From: Alphaproteobacteria bacterium
GTDB taxonomy: Bacteria; Pseudomonadota; Alphaproteobacteria; Micropepsales; Micropepsaceae
Direction: 5' to 3'
Assembly (NCBI GenBank): GCA_019245415.1
Contig: JAFARO010000012.1
Span: forward strand, 103,550-167,549
Length of the DNA stretch: 64,000 nucleotides
Position 1 is the first letter of the stretch. Every line of letters begins with the position of its first letter. The position numbers and the translations under genes are program-made. Below the pieces are notes generated by a model that ran no database searches, was not told the DNA's origin, and saw only the letters and a program-made list of their open reading frames with translations. Below, piece after piece: positions 41,797 through 49,977 of this stretch.

Positions 41797-42078
41797 TCAG
41801 CTCTTCTTCGGCTGCCAGAGCCGGCACCAGCCCTGCGGAGCAATGTCGCCGGAGACGAACTTGCAGGATGAAGGTTCCTGGAAAAGGCTGCAGCCGTCGC
41901 AGCGCTGATCGCCTTTGGGGGTCGGCTGGTAACCCGCCGCCTGCTTGGTCATCTGACCGGCCTGCGCCTGGCGGGCGCAGAGCGCGGTGAGCAGAACGGC
42001 GCCGCCGGCCGCAGTCGCGCTGCGCAGCATCTGACGCCGCGAAAGGGTGTCATCGATCTTGTTGGACGTTCCGCTCAT
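41797..42078 (-). CDS. High-potential iron-sulfur protein (HiPIP)
   Basis: A 93-residue protein. A twin-arginine signal (SRRQMLRSATAAGGA) precedes a mature protein with the four-cysteine HiPIP pattern (CDGCSLF, SSCKF, GWCRLW). TAT export fits a cluster folded in the cytoplasm. HiPIPs are periplasmic one-electron carriers. The start MSGTSNK is preferred to a GTG six codons upstream. First gene of the unit HiPIP, barrel-cytochrome, cupredoxin. Confidence 0.9.
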   Translation of the reverse strand: MSGTSNKIDDTLSRRQMLRSATAAGGAVLLTALCARQAQAGQMTKQAAGYQPTPKGDQRCDGCSLFQEPSSCKFVSGDIAPQGWCRLWQPKKS

Positions 42079-42251
42079 CGATCTCTCCGGTTCCACGATA
42101 TGCGCCAGTTTCGCCGGAAATGCCCTGCAATGACATTGCGCTGGGTCAAATTCGATCGCGGACGCGGTCGGAACTGGATGCGCGGCTGTGGGGTTTACAA
42201 AGGGCGCGGCCTGGGGTGCCGCCCGCCCGAGTTCCCGCGAAAGGCGCTCCC

Positions 42252-44009
42252 ATGGCTTCGATGACCGCAGGCGATGTTCTGGTCGAAACCCTGATCGATT
42301 GGGGCGTCGACACGGTTTTCGGCATTCCCGGGGACGGCATCAACGGCCTGATCGAGTCGCTCAGGCGCCGCAAGGATGAGATCCGCTTCATCCAGGTGCG
42401 TCACGAGGAGGCGGCGGCCCTCGCCGCCTGCGGCTATGCCAAATGGACCGGCAAGCTCGGCGTCTGCGTGGCGACGTCGGGTCCCGGCGGCATCCATCTG
42501 CTCAACGGGTTGTACGACGCCAAGCTCGACCAGGTGCCCGTGCTGGCCATTACGGGTCTTCAGTTCCACGATCTGCTGCACACCTATACGCAACAGGACG
42601 TGGAGCTCGACAAGCTGTTCATGGACGTCGCCGTCTACAACAGCCGCGTCATGGGCGCGGCGCACACCCGCAACGTCGTCTCGCTCGCCTGCCGCACCGC
42701 GCTCGCCTATCGCGGCGTCGCCCATGTCACCATCCCCGTCGACCTGCAGGACGAGCCGGTGTCCAAGGATCCGCGCAGCAAGCGCAACGTCGCCGATCAC
42801 GTCAACGGGATCATGGGCCGCATGCATGGCGTACCCTCGCCGGAGCGGCTGAAGCTGGCCGCCGACATCCTCAATGGCGCCAGGAAGCCCGCGATCCTGG
42901 CAGGCCAGGGCGCGCTCGGCGCCGGCTTGCAGCTCGCAGCCGTGGCCGAGCGGATCGGGGCGCCGGTGACCAAGGCGCTGCTTGGCAAGGCCGCGCTCGC
43001 CGACGATCATCCTTGCTGCACGGGCGGCATCGGACTTTTGGGCACGCGCCCGTCGCAGGAAGCGTTGGAGCAATGCGACGCGCTCCTCATCGTCGGAAGC
43101 TCGTTTCCCTATATCGAGTTCTATCCCAAGCCCGGCCAGGCGCGGATCGTGCAGATCGAGCACGATCCCAAGCGCATCGGCTTGCGCGCGCCGGTCGAGT
43201 GTCCCCTCCTCGGCGATGCGGCGCAGGTGCTGGGCGCGCTGCTGCCGCTGCTCGGGCACAGGCAGGACCGCGCCTTCCTCGAAACCGCGCAGAAGGGCGT
43301 CAAGGCCTGGAACGACACGTTGCACGCGCGCGGCACCCGCGCCGACAAGCCGCTGAAGCCGCAGGTCGTCGCCCATGCGCTCGATTCCTGTCTGCGCGAC
43401 GACTGCATCATCGCCACCGACAGCGGCACCATCACCACCTGGGCGGCGCGCTATCTGCGCATCCGCGGCGAGATGAAGTTCTCGTGCTCGGGGACGCTGG
43501 CGACGATGGCATGCGGTCTTCCCTACGCGGTCGCCGCCGCGATCGCCTATCCCAAGCGCCAGGTGATCTGCTTCATCGGCGATGGCGGCTTCACCATGCT
43601 GATGGGCGAGATGGCGACCCTGGTGAAATACGGCCTGGACGTGAAGATCGTCGTCATCAAGAACAATGTGCTCGGCCAGATCAAATGGGAGCAGATGGTC
43701 TTCCTCGGCAATCCCGAATATGTCTGCGACCTGCAGCCGATCGACTTCGCGGCGGTGGCGCAGGGCTTCGGGCTCGCCTCCTACCGCATCGACGATCCGG
43801 CTTCGTGCGCGCAGACCTTGCGCGACGCGTTGGCCGCGCCCGGCCCCGCGCTGATCGAAGCGACCGTCGATCCGGACGAGCCGCCCCTGCCGCCCAAGAT
43901 CGAGGCGCGGCAGGCGCTGCACTTCGCCGAGGCGTTGGCGCGCGGCACGCCGCATGCCGGCAAGATCGCGCTCACGGTGCTCTCCGACAAGGTGCGCGAA
44001 CTGGTCTAG
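42252..44009 (+). CDS. TPP-dependent oxidase (pyruvate oxidase/acetolactate synthase family)
   Basis: A 585-residue enzyme. The N-terminal PYR domain has FGIPGDGINGL and the activating Glu in VRHEEAAAL. A central FAD-type domain follows, then the C-terminal TPP motif GDGGFTMLMGE...KNNVLGQ. Layout and length match pyruvate:quinone oxidoreductase (PoxB-like) more than acetolactate synthase. It would decarboxylate a 2-oxoacid and pass electrons on. The next gene, a tri-haem cytochrome c, begins four bases after the stop. Substrate is not determined. Confidence 0.82.
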   Translation: MASMTAGDVLVETLIDWGVDTVFGIPGDGINGLIESLRRRKDEIRFIQVRHEEAAALAACGYAKWTGKLGVCVATSGPGGIHLLNGLYDAKLDQVPVLAITGLQFHDLLHTYTQQDVELDKLFMDVAVYNSRVMGAAHTRNVVSLACRTALAYRGVAHVTIPVDLQDEPVSKDPRSKRNVADHVNGIMGRMHGVPSPERLKLAADILNGARKPAILAGQGALGAGLQLAAVAERIGAPVTKALLGKAALADDHPCCTGGIGLLGTRPSQEALEQCDALLIVGSSFPYIEFYPKPGQARIVQIEHDPKRIGLRAPVECPLLGDAAQVLGALLPLLGHRQDRAFLETAQKGVKAWNDTLHARGTRADKPLKPQVVAHALDSCLRDDCIIATDSGTITTWAARYLRIRGEMKFSCSGTLATMACGLPYAVAAAIAYPKRQVICFIGDGGFTMLMGEMATLVKYGLDVKIVVIKNNVLGQIKWEQMVFLGNPEYVCDLQPIDFAAVAQGFGLASYRIDDPASCAQTLRDALAAPGPALIEATVDPDEPPLPPKIEARQALHFAEALARGTPHAGKIALTVLSDKVRELV

Positions 44010-44013
44010 ACGG

Positions 44014-45219
44014 ATGGCGAACCTCGCGCGGATCGGCCTCGCCCTCGTTTGCGGCTTGCTGCTGTGCGGCAGGGCGGGGGCGGAGAGTGAGCTCGCGCGC
44101 GGAAAGAGGCTCGCCACCGAGGGCGACTGCGTGGTCTGTCACACCGCCCCGGGCCACCCGGCGCGGCCGTTTGCAGGCGGCTATGCGCTGCACGCCTATT
44201 TCGGCACCGTCTATTCGAGCAACATCACGCCGGACAAGGACACCGGCATCGGCAATTGGACGAAGGATCAGTTCTGGCACGCGCTGCATGACGGCATCGA
44301 CGCCGAAGGCGCGCATCTCTATCCGGCGTTTCCTTACCTCTATTTCGCGCATCTGAAGCGCGAAGATGTCGATGCGATCTATGCCTATCTGAAGACCGTC
44401 AAGCCGATCCGCAACACGCCGCCCCGCAACAGGCTGATCTTCCCGGCGAACATCCGCTTCGCCATGACGTTCTGGGACTGGCTGTTCCTGGACCAAAGCC
44501 CGCTCACACCCGATCCGGCCAGGTCCGCCCAATGGAACCGCGGTTATGAGATCGTCAACGGCGCCGGTCACTGCGGCGCCTGCCACACGCCGAAGACCTT
44601 CCTGTTCAACGACGTGAAATCCAAGGCCTTGAGCGGCGAGACGATGGATGGCTGGTACGCGCCCAATCTCACGGCAACCCGACCGCTGGGGCTGGGCAAC
44701 TGGAGCGTCGCGGACATCGAGCTCTACCTCGCGACCGGGCAGAACCGCTTCGGCCGCGTCGTCGGCGCGATGAAGGACGTGGTGGAGAGTTCCACCAGCA
44801 AGCTCAGCGATCAGGACCGTGCGGCGATCGCGGTGTATCTGAAATCGCTGCCCGCCGCGCCGGCTCCCACGCCGGTCGCGCCCACGCAAGCGCAGATGGA
44901 TGCCGGCAGCGCCGTCTTCGTCCAGTCCTGCAGCGTGTGCCATGGCCATCCGGACCAGGGCTATCCCGCGCTGGCGCAGAATGCGACGGTCGGCGCGCGC
45001 GATCCGAGCACGGTCTTGCGCGTGATCCTGCAAGGCTCGCAGTCGATGAAGCCCCGAACCGGCGCCATCGGCTTCTCCATGCCGGCCTTCGCCACCCTGT
45101 CGGACGGCGAGCTGGCCGACGTCGCCACCTATATCCGCAACGCCTTCGGCAACCGCGCCGGGGCGGTGTCTGAGAAGCAGGCGCGCGATTTGCGCAAGCT
45201 GCTCGGGCCGGGAAACTGA
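44014..45219 (+). CDS. Tri-haem cytochrome c, dehydrogenase subunit type
   Basis: A 401-residue exported protein: N-terminal hydrophobic signal, then three haem c sites CVVCH (39-43), CGACH (about 187) and CSVCH (about 306), each in its own cytochrome domain. This is the architecture of the membrane cytochrome subunit of alcohol, gluconate and related dehydrogenases. There is no such flavin- or PQQ-dehydrogenase nearby; instead it is coupled to a TPP enzyme. Confidence 0.88.
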   Translation: MANLARIGLALVCGLLLCGRAGAESELARGKRLATEGDCVVCHTAPGHPARPFAGGYALHAYFGTVYSSNITPDKDTGIGNWTKDQFWHALHDGIDAEGAHLYPAFPYLYFAHLKREDVDAIYAYLKTVKPIRNTPPRNRLIFPANIRFAMTFWDWLFLDQSPLTPDPARSAQWNRGYEIVNGAGHCGACHTPKTFLFNDVKSKALSGETMDGWYAPNLTATRPLGLGNWSVADIELYLATGQNRFGRVVGAMKDVVESSTSKLSDQDRAAIAVYLKSLPAAPAPTPVAPTQAQMDAGSAVFVQSCSVCHGHPDQGYPALAQNATVGARDPSTVLRVILQGSQSMKPRTGAIGFSMPAFATLSDGELADVATYIRNAFGNRAGAVSEKQARDLRKLLGPGN

Positions 45220-45275
45220 ACGCGGCGGCACTTTGGGCACGGGCTTCGCGTTTGTTTCGGCAAGGAGAGACAAAC

Positions 45276-45596
45276 ATGCCCAAGGAATCCCCGCGCCAGC
45301 GCAAGACGGTCGGACGCGTCATGCACGAGTTCAAGCATGGCGAGCTCAATAGCGGTCCGGGCGGCAAGGCCGGCAAGGTCAAGAGCAAGCGCCAGGCGGT
45401 CGCCATCGCGCTCCACGAAGCCGGTGCCTCCAAATACGAAAGCAGGAGCGAGAACCGCCGCTCCGCCGCCAAGACCCGCGCCAAGGAGCGCCGCGGCGAA
45501 ACCGCCCAGCAGGAAAAGGAAGGCAAGAGCCATCAGGGCGCCCGCGGCCGGAGTGATAGCAGCCCCGCGATGCGGAAGAAGAAGCGCAGGCGCTAG
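45276..45596 (+). CDS. Small basic DUF6496-type protein
   Basis: A 106-residue lysine- and arginine-rich protein. KTVGRVMHEFKHGELNSG and KQAVAIALHEAGASK are typical of the short DUF6496 family found in soil bacteria. No signal peptide; low-complexity charged C-terminus, possibly nucleic-acid binding. Good ribosome site (AAGGAGAG). The function is unknown. Confidence 0.65.
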   Translation: MPKESPRQRKTVGRVMHEFKHGELNSGPGGKAGKVKSKRQAVAIALHEAGASKYESRSENRRSAAKTRAKERRGETAQQEKEGKSHQGARGRSDSSPAMRKKKRRR

Positions 45597-45599
45597 GAA

Positions 45600-46985
45600 C
45601 TACGCCGACGCGGCGCTCGTTGCGGGCGCGTCTTCGCCCCTCGCTAGCGACTGCCGAAGCGCGCGGACTTTCTTGACGGCGCTCGCCTCGCTCCGCAATG
45701 CGCGATGGGCTGCTATCACGGTTTCGAACTTCGCCATGCCGCGCGCGTGGGTGTCGCCATAGCCCTTGAGAAGATCCTGCGCGAGTGCCAGCTCGAGCGC
45801 GAGCGCGTCGTCCGGCTCGGAGCGGATGGCCGCGAGCCAGGACTCGATGCGCGCATTCTCGCGGGCGAAGCGCAGCGTCGCTCGCCGGGCCCGGCGCCAG
45901 CTTGCCAGCAGCCTGAGCAGCGCGAACGCGCCGATGTCGGTCGTGCGCACATGCCGGCCGCGCTCGAACAGCGGTCCGATGAGGCGGCGCAGAAACCGGT
46001 TGCGCTCCAGCCGCGCGCCGAGACCGGCCGGCAAGGTGTCGCAGAGTTCCTGCCAGCGCGGATGCATGTATTCGGTGACGCGCAGGATCTGGCCGGGTTC
46101 GGCGCGCACCTCGGCGCGAATCTCGCCCTCGCGCGCGCGCCGGGTCTTGAGCTGGGCGACGCGCATCACGTCCTCATACGTCATCGCCAGGGCCAGCGTC
46201 CGCGCCAGCTCGCGGCGCAGCTCGGGACTGCGATGGGCGAAAGGCGCGAGGCGCGCGCGATAGAGCGCGGCATAGTCCGTGTCCTGGTATTCGCCGAGCC
46301 GCCGCTCGGCTTCGGCGACGATGTCCTCCAACGTCAACGGCGTCGGCAAGCCAGGCACGGCTTCGTCGCGGCCGGCAAAGCCCGCGGCAAAGCCGGCGAG
46401 ATTGGCTTCGACCGCGATGGCGCTGCGGCGGATGGCGTCTTCATAGGCCGCGCGGGGGAAGGGCAGCGCGCCGCTGCCCGCGAGCGCTCCCAGCATCACC
46501 GCGCTGATGGCGCTGCCGGTAGAGTCGCAGGCCGCCTGCATGTCGAAGGCGACCAGCGCCTTGGCCTGGCGGCGCGCGGCGTCCAGCACCTTGGAGCTGT
46601 CGGCGGTGCCGTCGCCGGGCGCCGATTTCTCCGCGATGGCGTAGATGCGGTGCGTCGAGGTGACCAGCATGGTGCGCTCGGGCGTGACCAGGCCGCGCAG
46701 CAGCGCGCGCCCGGCCTCCATCAGCTCCGAGGCGACGACGATGTCGACGTCGCCCGGCGCCGGCATCGGCGCGAGCACCGGCTCGCGCGCGTCGAGCGCC
46801 GCTTCGGGAAAGAATTCGAGATAGTAGATGGTGGCGCCGGTGCGCTGCGCCACGCCCTGGACCGAGGTCGCCTGCACCAGCCAGTCCGAGCGTTCGCCGA
46901 CATCGATCAGCCAGTCCGACAGCACGCCGCCGCCCTGGCCGCCAAGCGCCAGCACCGCGAGCGTGATGCGTTGCCGCTCAGCCAT
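45600..46985 (-). CDS. iorB: Indolepyruvate oxidoreductase beta-like subunit
   Basis: A 461-residue protein. The first 200 residues match the gamma/beta domain of 2-oxoacid:acceptor oxidoreductases (VLALGGQGGGVLSDWL, then QATSVQGVAQRTGA). A long C-terminal extension of about 250 helical residues is characteristic of the aerobic proteobacterial form of this subunit. With IorA it converts an aryl-pyruvate to the aryl-acetyl-CoA. The ATG overlaps the IorA stop region, so it is co-translated. Confidence 0.85.
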   Translation of the reverse strand: MAERQRITLAVLALGGQGGGVLSDWLIDVGERSDWLVQATSVQGVAQRTGATIYYLEFFPEAALDAREPVLAPMPAPGDVDIVVASELMEAGRALLRGLVTPERTMLVTSTHRIYAIAEKSAPGDGTADSSKVLDAARRQAKALVAFDMQAACDSTGSAISAVMLGALAGSGALPFPRAAYEDAIRRSAIAVEANLAGFAAGFAGRDEAVPGLPTPLTLEDIVAEAERRLGEYQDTDYAALYRARLAPFAHRSPELRRELARTLALAMTYEDVMRVAQLKTRRAREGEIRAEVRAEPGQILRVTEYMHPRWQELCDTLPAGLGARLERNRFLRRLIGPLFERGRHVRTTDIGAFALLRLLASWRRARRATLRFARENARIESWLAAIRSEPDDALALELALAQDLLKGYGDTHARGMAKFETVIAAHRALRSEASAVKKVRALRQSLARGEDAPATSAASA

Positions 46986-49071
46986 GGGCGAGCAGCCCGA
47001 TCGTCCGGCGCCGCAGCCAATCGAGGGCGCGGTCCCTCCAGCTCGGATTGAAGACGATCTCAGCCTTGTAGAAAGACGGGCACAGCACGTCGGCGTGGCT
47101 GACCTCGCCGCACAATCCGCAGCCGACGCAGGAATTGTCGACATGGGCGATGGGATCGCGCTTCAAGGGATCGGGATTGGGCTTGATCGTCAGCGACGGA
47201 CACCCCGACAGGCGGATGCAGGCGTGATCGCCGGTGCAGGTTTTCTCGTCGACGCCGAAACGCGCGCGCACCATGCGCTTTCCCGCCTTCACCTGTTTGC
47301 CGAACAGCGGCCGCTCCCGGCGCTGCTTGTTCAGCATGCATTCGGACTGCGCGATGACGACCTTGGGCCCAGTGGTCTTGGTGGTCAGCGCCTCCCTCAG
47401 CACGTCGCGCATGCGGCGGACGTCGTAGGTGTTGTCGACCGAGCGCACCCAGCCGACGCCGACGCCGCGCACCGCGGTCTCGATGGCGTGCCTTGTGCTG
47501 CGATGCTTGTTGCCGGCCTGGGACGAGGGGATGTCCTGGCCGCCGGTGGCGGCGGAATAGAAATTGTCCACCACGATCGTCAGATTGTCGTCCTTGTTGA
47601 ACACCGCGTTGCCGATGCCGCTGGTCAGGCCGTTGTGCCAGAAGCCGCCGTCGCCCATCACGGCGATGGGCCGCTTGCCGTCGCCGCGCTTGAAGGCCGA
47701 GGCGCCGGCGGTGCCGAGCCCATAGCCCATCGTGGTGTTGCCGATGTTGAAGGGCGGAAGGATCGAGAACAGATGGCAGCCGATATCGGCGCTGACGTGA
47801 TGCTGGCCGAGCTCGCGCTGCACCAGGGTCATCGCCGTGAACAGCGGCCGCTCCGGACAGCCGGTGCAGAAGCCCGCGGGCCGCTGCGGCACTTCCTTGG
47901 CGATGTCGCTTGTGTCGGGAGCCGGCGCCGGCGCTGTCTCCACGCCGCTCCATTGCCGCAGGAACTGAGCAAGGCCGTCGCGCATGACCTGCGCGGTGTA
48001 TTCGCCGGCGCGCGGCAGGATCTCCTTGCCGACGACGCGCGTGTTGAGGTCTGCCCGCCGCAGGATGGTGTTGAGCTCGTGCTCGATGAATTCGGGCTGG
48101 CCCTCCTCGACGATCAGCACGGCGCGCTTGGCCGCGCAGAACGCGCGCACTTCGTCGGGGATGAGGGGATAGGCGACGTTGAGCACATAGACCGGCAGCT
48201 TCGCATCGCCGAAACTGTCCGACAGATCCATCAGCTCGAGGGCGCGGTTCAAGGTGTTGAACAGCCCGCCCTGGACGATGATGCCGATCTCGCCGCCGTC
48301 CGGGCCAAAGCGCTCGTTGAGCTTGTTCCTGGCGACGAAGTCGACCGCCGCGGGCCAGCGCTGCTCGATCTTCTCGCGCTCGTGCAGGAAGTTCGCCGGC
48401 GGCAGCACGATGCGCTCGGTATCGCGCACGGGCGCGTCCGCCGCGTGGCGCACCGTGAAGGCGGGGCGCACATTGTCCTTGGCGGTGAAGCGCCCGTAGA
48501 GATGGCAGGCGCGCACCCTGAGTTCCAGCATCACCGGTGTGTGCGAGGCTTCGGAGAGCTCGAAACCCTTCTCCACCATGTCGACGATCCAGGGCAGGCT
48601 CGGCCGCGGATCGAGCAGCCACATCTGCGATTTCATAGCGAAGGCATGGGTGCGCTCCTGCATGATCGAGGAGCCTTCGCCGTAGTCCTCGCCGACGATC
48701 ACCAGTGCGCCGCCGGTGACGCCCCCGGAAGCCACGTTCGACAATGCGTCGGAGGCTACGTTGGTCCCGACCACCGACTTCCACACCACCGCGCCGCGCA
48801 AGGGATAGTTGACCGAAGCGGCCAGCATCGCCGCCGCCGCCGCCTCGCTGGCGCTCTGCTCGAAATGCACGTCGAGCGAGGCCAAGAGATCGTTGGCATC
48901 GCTGAAGACATCCATCAGATGGGATATCGGCGAGCCCTGATAGCCGCCGACATAGGCGACACCGGATTGCAGCAAGGCCTTGGTGACGGCGAGGATGCCC
49001 TCGCCGCGGAATTCCGCGCCGGCGCCGAGCTTGAGCTTCTCGACCTCGGCGGTGAAGGAGCGTTCAGCCAT
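46978..49071 (-). CDS. iorA: Indolepyruvate oxidoreductase alpha subunit
   Basis: A 697-residue TPP/Fe-S enzyme. N-terminal PYR domain (YVGGYQGSPISHL); TPP motif GDGGFWHNGLTSGIGN...VVDN; C-terminal ferredoxin-like region with CVGCGLCGEVSHADVLCP and a less regular CTGDHACIRLSGCP. Together with the beta subunit it would form indole-acetyl-CoA (or phenylacetyl-CoA from phenylpyruvate), directly feeding the neighbouring CoA-ester pathways. Overlaps the cyclase stop by eight bases. Confidence 0.9.
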   Translation of the reverse strand: MAERSFTAEVEKLKLGAGAEFRGEGILAVTKALLQSGVAYVGGYQGSPISHLMDVFSDANDLLASLDVHFEQSASEAAAAAMLAASVNYPLRGAVVWKSVVGTNVASDALSNVASGGVTGGALVIVGEDYGEGSSIMQERTHAFAMKSQMWLLDPRPSLPWIVDMVEKGFELSEASHTPVMLELRVRACHLYGRFTAKDNVRPAFTVRHAADAPVRDTERIVLPPANFLHEREKIEQRWPAAVDFVARNKLNERFGPDGGEIGIIVQGGLFNTLNRALELMDLSDSFGDAKLPVYVLNVAYPLIPDEVRAFCAAKRAVLIVEEGQPEFIEHELNTILRRADLNTRVVGKEILPRAGEYTAQVMRDGLAQFLRQWSGVETAPAPAPDTSDIAKEVPQRPAGFCTGCPERPLFTAMTLVQRELGQHHVSADIGCHLFSILPPFNIGNTTMGYGLGTAGASAFKRGDGKRPIAVMGDGGFWHNGLTSGIGNAVFNKDDNLTIVVDNFYSAATGGQDIPSSQAGNKHRSTRHAIETAVRGVGVGWVRSVDNTYDVRRMRDVLREALTTKTTGPKVVIAQSECMLNKQRRERPLFGKQVKAGKRMVRARFGVDEKTCTGDHACIRLSGCPSLTIKPNPDPLKRDPIAHVDNSCVGCGLCGEVSHADVLCPSFYKAEIVFNPSWRDRALDWLRRRTIGLLAHG

Positions 49072-49840
49072 CGACGAGCGCAAGAACGCGCAGCGGACTG
49101 CCCGAGCCGTTCTTGATCTTCAGCGGTGCCGCGACGATCACCGCGCCTGTCGGCGGCAACAGATCGAGATTGCACAGGCACTGTAGTCCGTAGCGGCCGG
49201 CGCCGTGGAACAGCGTGTGCGCCGGATACATCGGCTCCAACAGATGGGCCTGGCCGGCATCGGTGCCGATGGTCTCGGTGCCGAAGCCATGGGCGTCGCG
49301 CTGCTCGATCAGGAACTTGACCGCCTCCGGCGACGGCCCCGGCGTGTGCGCGCCGTCGTTGCGCCGATTGCTGTAGGCGTCGCCACTGCGCTTGGACCAG
49401 TCGGTGCGCATCAGCACCCAGGAGCGCGGCGGGATGCGGCCGTGCTTCTTCTCCCAATCGTCGATGTCCATGTTGGAGAGCAGGAAGTCGGGGTCTTCGG
49501 CGCATTGCCGTGAGCAGTCGATAACCACCGCCGGCGCGATGAAGTCCTTCGGCACCACGCTGTCGAGCGTGTTGTTCTTCAGGTCCTTGCCCGAGACCCA
49601 ATGCACCGGCGCGTCGAAATGGGTGCCGGTGTGCTCGCCGACCGAGAAATTGTTCCAGTACCAGGCGACGCCGCGCTCGTCGTAATGGGAGATCTCCTCC
49701 ATCTTGAACGGGGCGCATTGGCCGAAAGGCGGCGGCAGGACCAGGGTCGGCGTCTCGGCCGAAAGCGTTTGGGTGAGGTCGACGACGCGGATGCCTCCGC
49801 CCGCGATCTGTCCCGCGAAGTCCTTGAGAAGGCTCGACAT
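49064..49840 (-). CDS. Cyclase-family metal hydrolase (kynurenine formamidase/isatin hydrolase type)
   Basis: A 258-residue enzyme. The family motif HTGTHFDAPVHW supplies the metal-binding His/Asp set; RVVDLTQTLSAETP opens the fold. Known members hydrolyse N-formylkynurenine or isatin, both intermediates of tryptophan/indole breakdown. That suits an operon with indolepyruvate oxidoreductase facing an anthraniloyl-CoA monooxygenase gene. Which substrate is used cannot be told from sequence. Confidence 0.83.
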   Translation of the reverse strand: MSSLLKDFAGQIAGGGIRVVDLTQTLSAETPTLVLPPPFGQCAPFKMEEISHYDERGVAWYWNNFSVGEHTGTHFDAPVHWVSGKDLKNNTLDSVVPKDFIAPAVVIDCSRQCAEDPDFLLSNMDIDDWEKKHGRIPPRSWVLMRTDWSKRSGDAYSNRRNDGAHTPGPSPEAVKFLIEQRDAHGFGTETIGTDAGQAHLLEPMYPAHTLFHGAGRYGLQCLCNLDLLPPTGAVIVAAPLKIKNGSGSPLRVLALVDG

Positions 49841-49977
49841 TCCTGTCCGTCCGCGCCCGATTTTGCGGCCCGAGTGTGGGCCCGCAGCAGAGGAATTGCA
49901 ACGCCGGCCCGCGAAATAGTTTAGGCTTGAAATAAATCGCGCCTTGCGGCAGTTTGGCCCGCGAAAGGAGCAGGCGG
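49841..49977. promoter_or_regulatory. Divergent promoter region of the catabolic cluster
   Basis: 137 bases between divergent operons. The AT-rich stretch 49913-49945 (TAGTTTAGGCTTGAAATAAA region) stands out from GC-rich surroundings. It is the likely promoter/operator site for the MarR regulator encoded at 52994. No strict palindrome was verified. Confidence 0.4.

Noticed and set aside
42195..44117. 640-codon minus-strand frame opposite the TPP enzyme
   Set aside because: Shadow of a gene with intact TPP motifs; no ribosome site or domain.
46828..49116. 762-codon plus-strand frame opposite iorA
   Set aside because: Antisense to a clearly coding gene; composition typical of a reversed high-GC frame.
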